Source of the DNA: Effrenium voratum
Taxonomy: Eukaryota > Sar > Dinophyceae > Suessiales > Symbiodiniaceae
Length of the DNA: 64,000 nt
Reading direction: 5' to 3'
NCBI GenBank assembly: GCA_963377175.1
Contig: CAUJNA010003795.1
Location: forward strand, 31,001 to 95,000
Below the pieces are notes generated by a model that saw only the letters and a program-made list of their open reading frames with translations, did no database searches and was not told where the DNA came from. Made by a program: the position numbers and the translations under genes. This document shows positions 59,306 through 64,000 of this stretch, piece by piece; the first letter of the stretch is position 1, and each line of letters begins with the position of its first letter.

Positions 59306-59528
59306 CTTGGAAGCCTTGAAGGGCTTGCGCGCGCTACACGAGGAGTCGAAGAAATACGTCAGCAAGGTGGCCGCCTACTCCTCCACCCTGCCTGCTGGAT
59401 CGACAGAGGGGGCCACATTGATCAAGCAAATGCAAAGCCTGAAGGAAATGGTGGATGAGGAGCAGAAAGCCCTGTGTAAAGCCACCAATCCACACAGGCT
59501 GTGGGCAAAAAATGCAGGGTTTCTCTAG
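59295..59528 (+). CDS. Small helical ORF overlapping the basic protein
   Basis: 77 residues starting MAASLEALKGLRALHEESKK, helical throughout. The start lies inside a hairpin motif (59,286-59,300) that spans the end of the previous ORF. It may be a continuation after a frame change, or an exon. Confidence 0.35.
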   Translation: MAASLEALKGLRALHEESKKYVSKVAAYSSTLPAGSTEGATLIKQMQSLKEMVDEEQKALCKATNPHRLWAKNAGFL

Positions 59529-60063
59529 CCTGCTGAAGGCTTACGGACATCATTTTTGTATTTTGAAAAAGGCCTGGCAAAGGCAGCAGTGAAAAATGAA
59601 AGCGGAGCCTGACAAAGGCTGTATACAAAGATTATCTAGACCCAAGCAGCGGATAGAAAACAAGAGCGCCATGGCCTGCCTGCCTGCCCACCTGGCCTGC
59701 CCGCCCTGCGCGGTTAGTTCTAGGGGTCTTCTTGTTGTGGGTTGGCGCACAAGGCGCCTCCAAGCCATGGAGGGAGCATGGAGAGAAAAGGCAGTGGCAC
59801 CAGAGCCTCAGAGCAAGAGACAAAGAAAAGCTGAGGAGGAATTTGGAGAAGCTTTGAGGGAGCTGTTCGAAAAAAAACAAAGTCTCAGCGCAAGAGAGCT
59901 TGAAAATTTTGGAAAGGCTAGAAAGTGCGGCTTGAGATTTCCAAATTCCTGTGAAGGATAACAAAAAAAGCCTGCAAGAGGATGAAGGTGAGCCTGAAGA
60001 ACCATAAAAAGATTTTTAAGGGAAAACAATCGGTGGGGTGATTTTTATTGGGCAAAAATACCC

Positions 60064-61540
60064 ATGTGGACTCCGAAGACCAAAACCATCAAGCCAGTGT
60101 GGCTGCCCTTCCATTTGCTCCATGAATGGCTTTCGAGTTGTTTGCATCAAGCAGGGGCAAAGGAAGAGGCTATGCCTGAAAAGGGCACGTACAAGAGCCA
60201 GAAATTGGCTGAAATGTGCGATGCGTGGGGTGAGCCAGCAAATGGCATGGTGCCAGTGGGCCTCCAGGGCGATGGTGTCCCAGTGCAGGGGAGGATAAAC
60301 CAATCCACAGTAGACTTCTGGACTTTGAACCTTCCCTGCTCGGCCACATTCCAAGCACAAAGGGTGCCCATTTGTTGCAGGGGAGGAAACTTGCAACGCA
60401 ATCTGCAAAGTCATTGCTTGGAGCTTGCAAAAGTTCCCACTTGCAGGCATGATGGCCAGCCTTTTCATCTCAGGAGCGACAGCTGCAAATGTCTGGCCAT
60501 GCCTGAGGTCTGACTGGGACTGGAACTGCAAATGGTATGGGGCCCCAACCCACAACCTGCAGGATGCTGCTGGCTATGTTCTGCAAAGCCTTGCGAATGG
60601 AAGGCTTTAAATGCAGAGCAGAGGCTCAGAATGAGCCTGACGAAGGCTGATTTTTTTGCTGGCCTGGAAGCCAGAAACAAAACTCCCAACTCCCTGTTTC
60701 ATTTGCCAGGGGTAAGCAACTGGACCGTCCTGCCTGACTGGATGCATGTGGCCGACGAGGGCGTGGGAGCCTTGGCTGCAGGCCAAATCTTGTTTGAGCT
60801 GCTGCCACATTACCCAGCATCCAACCAAGAAGATCGAGCCGCGCTGCTGTGGCAACACATCAAGGCAATTTACGGGGCTGGCAATTGGCCCGGCGACAAA
60901 CAATTGCCGAAGCTCTCGTTGAGAGATATAAAAAAGCCTGGCAAGGCTCCTGAGCTTGCTTCATCCCTGTGCTGGAAGTTTTGACACGTGAAAAAGGATT
61001 TAATCACGGCAGCAACAGGCAGAAGGCCATTTATAATGTGGCCAAGTACTGTGGCAAAATGTACCAAGCTCTGGAAGATGGCAATGAGAGAGCCATAGCC
61101 AGCAATGGCTACAAATTCACAAGCCAGTACCTGGCACTCAAGATGCGGATGACACACACGCTTGGAGGGCCAGACCCAAGTTCCATCTGCTGCAACATAT
61201 TTTGGATGAAGCCTGCAAAGGCTTACACCGCAAGGACGTCTGGAACTACAGGGATGAAACCTTTGCATTCACCATACAGCAATTTTGGTTCAACAGAGGT
61301 GGCTATCCTTCACCTAAGAATGATTCTGAAAAACTCTTGCTCAGGTGGGCCAACTCCTTCAAACCATGGAGCTTGCAGAAAGCTTCCCCATCTAGTTTCC
61401 AGAAAACACGCGAAGCCTGCAACAGGCAGCTGCTGTTCATGCTTGGCCATCCAAGTCTCTGGAGGGCTTCCGGGACTTCGGGAACGAAACCAAATTCAAG
61501 CGCCTGGAAAGGCTGAAGCTGACAGAGATTGAGCATAGCT
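60064..61540 (+). pseudogene. CACTA-like transposase, broken into several frames
   Basis: Frame 60,064-60,400 contains VPVGLQGDGVPV (a D-G motif), then VDFWTLNLP. Frame 60,532-60,984 contains LPDWMHVADEGV, matching the D-x-MH-x3-NV position of En/Spm transposases, then LSLRDIKKPGKAPEL. Frame 60,969-61,300 continues with FIPVLEVLTREKGFNHG and NVAKYCGKMY. The DG...NLP...D-MH order is that of TNP2-type transposases. At least three frame changes occur; some could be introns. The block carries the densest AGCC...GGCT hairpins. Assignment is from pattern memory and needs a profile search. Confidence 0.55.
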
Positions 61541-61843
61541 GGCGCGCAAGCCAAAGAGCTTGTAATAATAATGTCGCCGGATTCGCAAAAAAAGAGCTTG
61601 CTGCAAGATGCTACCTCCCAAAGTCGCCGCCCTCGAACTTCTAGCTTCCATCTCCAAAAAGCACACTTCTAGAAGCCAAAAAAAAGGACTTCTAGCAGCT
61701 TGAATTTTAAGCTGCTGATCTTCAAAAACGCACTTCTAGAAGACAAAAAAAGGCCTTCCAAATGTAAACTGCTAGAATAGTAAAATTTCGGCTGGCAGCC
61801 TTGATTTTGTACTTGCGAATTTCTGTCTTCAAGAAACTGTCTT

Positions 61844-61858
61844 CTAGGAAGCTTAGGG
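61844..61858 (-). repeat. Right terminal inverted repeat
   Basis: CTAGGAAGCTTAGGG, the complement of the left end of the transposon. Confidence 0.8.
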
Positions 61859-63670
61859 TTCGGGAAAATGTAACGCAGTCTTGCTTTTTTGCTTTGCGCG
61901 CCGGCCGAGTTGATGGTCTACTGCTTGTCTCAAACGCTCCTGAGTGGAACTTCGATGAAAGGGTCATGACACATCTCTGTTTTCTCAGGACTCCAGCAGG
62001 CCAAACGCGCCGAACGCACCCATGTCACCCGTGCGTGTTTAAATACAGGTGATGTTACGGTGATGTTTAATATTCGTCATGCATGGAAACAGAGATCCCG
62101 CGCGTCTCCACAGAAAACGGTGCCTTCTCAGATGTGGGGAGTGGTTTTAAACATGACCATTTGAGGTATTCAACGATGATTCTCCTTTGGCGGATGGTGT
62201 CTAAACGGGGCCGTGTGAGGAACGCTTTAAGACTCCAGGCCACCACAGTTTAATTCGGCGGTTTGGGATTCATCCAAGAAAAGCCCTTTCTAGCCCAAGA
62301 ACCATCGGGATTGCCGTCAGGTTAGCGGCTATGAGGCACGGAAGCACAATCAATCTTGGGTTTGACTCCAAGACGGCACTCAGCCCTTAAGACGGCACTC
62401 AGCCCTTGCACTCGTGCTCAAATTCGCAACGTCGTTTCCGGCCAGCGGGGGGCGTGGTTCTCCAGCATGTTGAGCACATCCTCACTTGTGTCAGAAGCTT
62501 CAACAACACCATTGGAAATTATGACTGTCACACTCTGCCAAGCGGCTCCCGGTGACGCAAAGAGCAAATCCCCCACAGTCCATAGACCGGCTTTCACGAA
62601 AATGGCAACCGCCGAAAGTCCATAGGAGAACGGCTTGAACCCCGGGCCCCCCCATCGGCACTAAAAAAAACACACCCGACGAGCCGCGCGTAGCGCTCCG
62701 CCGCGGCGCCGAATACGGCAGTGGCGTCCTCGGCTGCACATCCAAGTACTGAGCACCAGCGGGGTTACTGACCACCGATCTTGGCCGAACAGGGAATGTT
62801 CCAAGGAAGCTGATCTACTTTTGATCCTTTGGGTTCTAAGCGAGGCCGGGACCAGGAAAACACACAAAGAAACATGTGGGCAACTGACAAAATTGCTGGT
62901 TGGACCCCCAAAAATGGTGAGTCCCATTTGTTTGGCTCCACCTCAACCACTTTGAAAAAGGTACCTCGCAGGAAATCCCCATGTTTGGGTTCCCTGAATG
63001 ACGATCCAAAAAAGTCGCTTGGTTTTGTTTCCCTGAAAACCAAGCAATAAGGGCAAGCAAAAGACGCCCCCGATTTGGGCATCCAAAGTAAGGATCCAAA
63101 AAAGAGTATTGTCATACTCAGTTCTCCTCCCCCCCCCAGAAGACAAAACACACACACACACACGAAATCAGCGCCATGTCCCCCGAAAGTGCAAACTTCG
63201 GCCGGAAAAAAAATGAGCCACAATCAAAAACCCGGTATGAAAAAGGTCGTAATCCCAAAACCATGTAAGAATTGAGAAGGCGGAGATTCGTGGCTGACCT
63301 TCGACCCGAATCGGTACGACGTGGCTACTGGGCCCGGCACGTCCACGCTCTGGAAGGTGACCTCCACGGAGACCACGCCGAAGACAATCCGCACCGTGAG
63401 CTCCTCTCGCGCTTGCCGCGCTTGCCAGTTGTGTTTCCTTTTCTTCCGGTTTCTTTTCTTTTGTCTTTGCTCGTGTTCTTTTGTGTTCTTTTGTGTTTTG
63501 TTTTCCCGGGCGAGTTTTTTCCGGCGGCTTTTCGGTTCTTTTCAAGACGCGGGTTGCGGTTCGGAAAGGGACTGCGAGCAGAAATAGAGGCTACTGTGCA
63601 AGCCCTGGTCCTTTTCGACCTCTTTGTTCTTCCCATCTGCTCGCAACCCCTTAACTATGACGCAACAATT
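61859..63670. other. No gene; intergenic DNA with small repeats
   Basis: AAGACGGCACTCAGCCCTT is directly doubled at about 62,371-62,408. A segment at 63,225-63,285 (AAGGTCGTAATCCCAAAACC) matches 43,722-43,775. A CA tract is near 63,150. No gene was supported; the open frame at 63,272-63,673 is pyrimidine-rich and featureless. Confidence 0.4.
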
Positions 63671-63675
63671 TGAAT

Positions 63676-63808
63676 TTGAGGGGTTCTCAAAATACGTTTT
63701 TTTGCCTGGAAAAACCGACACGCCCAACAGCAGTGGACCCAAATGAGGGGTTCTCAACATACGTGTTTTTTGCCTGGAAAAACCGACACGCCCAAAAGCA
63801 GTGGACAC
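63676..63808. repeat. Tandem duplication of about 66 bp
   Basis: GAGGGGTTCTCAAAATACGT...GGAAAAACCGACACGCCCAA is repeated once with few changes (CAACATACGTGT in the second copy). No gene follows to the window end. Confidence 0.8.
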
Positions 63809-64000
63809 AAAGCTTTCACTGCTTGGTGGCTTGATCGACCAATCTTAAGCAATAGCTGGTGTATGAACCCCTGTGAATCAATCAGCCCGCTTAGTCGTCA
63901 AACTCATCGCTTGCTGTACCGGAAACCCAGCCTCCCTTTGGGGTTCTACATGGCCATGGGTTGGTGTAAAATAGGGTGGTATACAATCAGCTGTTGAGGG

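Larger units (their letters stand above)
54099..61858 (+). mobile_element. 7.76-kb CACTA-like DNA transposon
   Basis: The left end CCCTAAGCTTCCTAG (54,099-54,113) and the right end CTAGGAAGCTTAGGG (61,844-61,858) are a perfect 15-bp inverted repeat, flanked by TT on both sides (a possible 2-bp target duplication). Both ends carry inverted subterminal repeats: GCTGCCAGCCTAAAATT (left about 54,128, 54,192, 54,212 and 54,243; right about 61,783) and CTTCTAGAAG palindromes (left 54,310-54,380; right 61,665-61,740). Subterminal arrays of this kind are typical of En/Spm (CACTA) elements, although these ends start CCCTA rather than CACTA. Inside are a 5' ORF block, tandem repeats, a DNA-binding-like ORF and a transposase-like block. 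Confidence 0.75.

Noticed and set aside
60915..60985. Idea that hairpins are excised or bypassed to restore the transposase frame
   Set aside because: The frame change near 60,960 has the right size modulo three for a 14-nt hairpin, but removing the hairpin at about 60,931 creates a stop codon, and the KKPGKAPEL segment it overlaps looks like genuine protein. Ordinary decay or an intron is more likely.

Overview
The window looks like a piece of a dinoflagellate nuclear genome that carries an endogenous Polinton-like virus (PLV-type) and several large mobile elements. Supporting signs are a moderately GC-rich, gene-poor background packed with short inverted-repeat elements, a LINE that carries a cytosine-methyltransferase-like domain (a combination reported from dinoflagellate retrotransposons), and an AT-rich virus block whose capsid and polymerase genes resemble protist PLV/Polinton relatives. 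The species cannot be fixed from the sequence.

Region 1 (1 to about 16.4 kb) is the AT-rich viral block, entered from the left edge. It encodes a double-jelly-roll-type major capsid protein, a probable minor capsid protein, a long fibre with a C-terminal S74 chaperone/peptidase domain, a lipase-like protein, a protein with a myristoylation signal, many small CC-H-C zinc-finger proteins, two probable virion proteins that share a motif, and an apparently intact protein-primed family B DNA polymerase with a zinc finger and a His-Me nuclease insert. No packaging ATPase or integrase is visible; they may lie left of the window or be lost. AT-rich TATATA-like boxes sit on most start codons. A separate upstream element (AAAACTACTTAAAGA followed by CCTTATAT) precedes the replication-side genes and suggests a second expression class.

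Region 2 (about 16.4-28.8 kb) begins with a 36-bp minisatellite. It is then an 11.5-kb island saturated with the pentamer TTCAG on the + strand, in coding and non-coding sequence and in all frames. It holds exon-like fragments, a 333-bp tandem array, and a 1,494-codon ORF that ends in a Ulp1/C48 cysteine protease domain; it is probably a mobile element.

Region 3 (about 28.8-35.7 kb, minus strand) is a decayed LINE: DNMT-like domain, unknown region, AP-type endonuclease, reverse transcriptase truncated after motif B. A 1,049-bp Mutator-like non-autonomous element with an 11-bp target duplication sits inside the endonuclease domain.

Region 4 (about 35.7-54.1 kb) has no convincing gene. It holds at least five families of roughly 100-140 bp MITE-like inverted-repeat elements and a kilobase-scale GT/GC-to-CA tract.

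Region 5 (54,099-61,858) is a 7.76-kb DNA transposon with 15-bp perfect terminal inverted repeats, subterminal repeats and a broken CACTA-like transposase. Its ORF-bearing blocks are peppered with 14-17 nt hairpins (AGCCTGCAAAGGCT and covarying versions) that are used in all three frames. This is the most unusual signal in the window. The remainder (61.9-64 kb) is repeat-bearing intergenic DNA.
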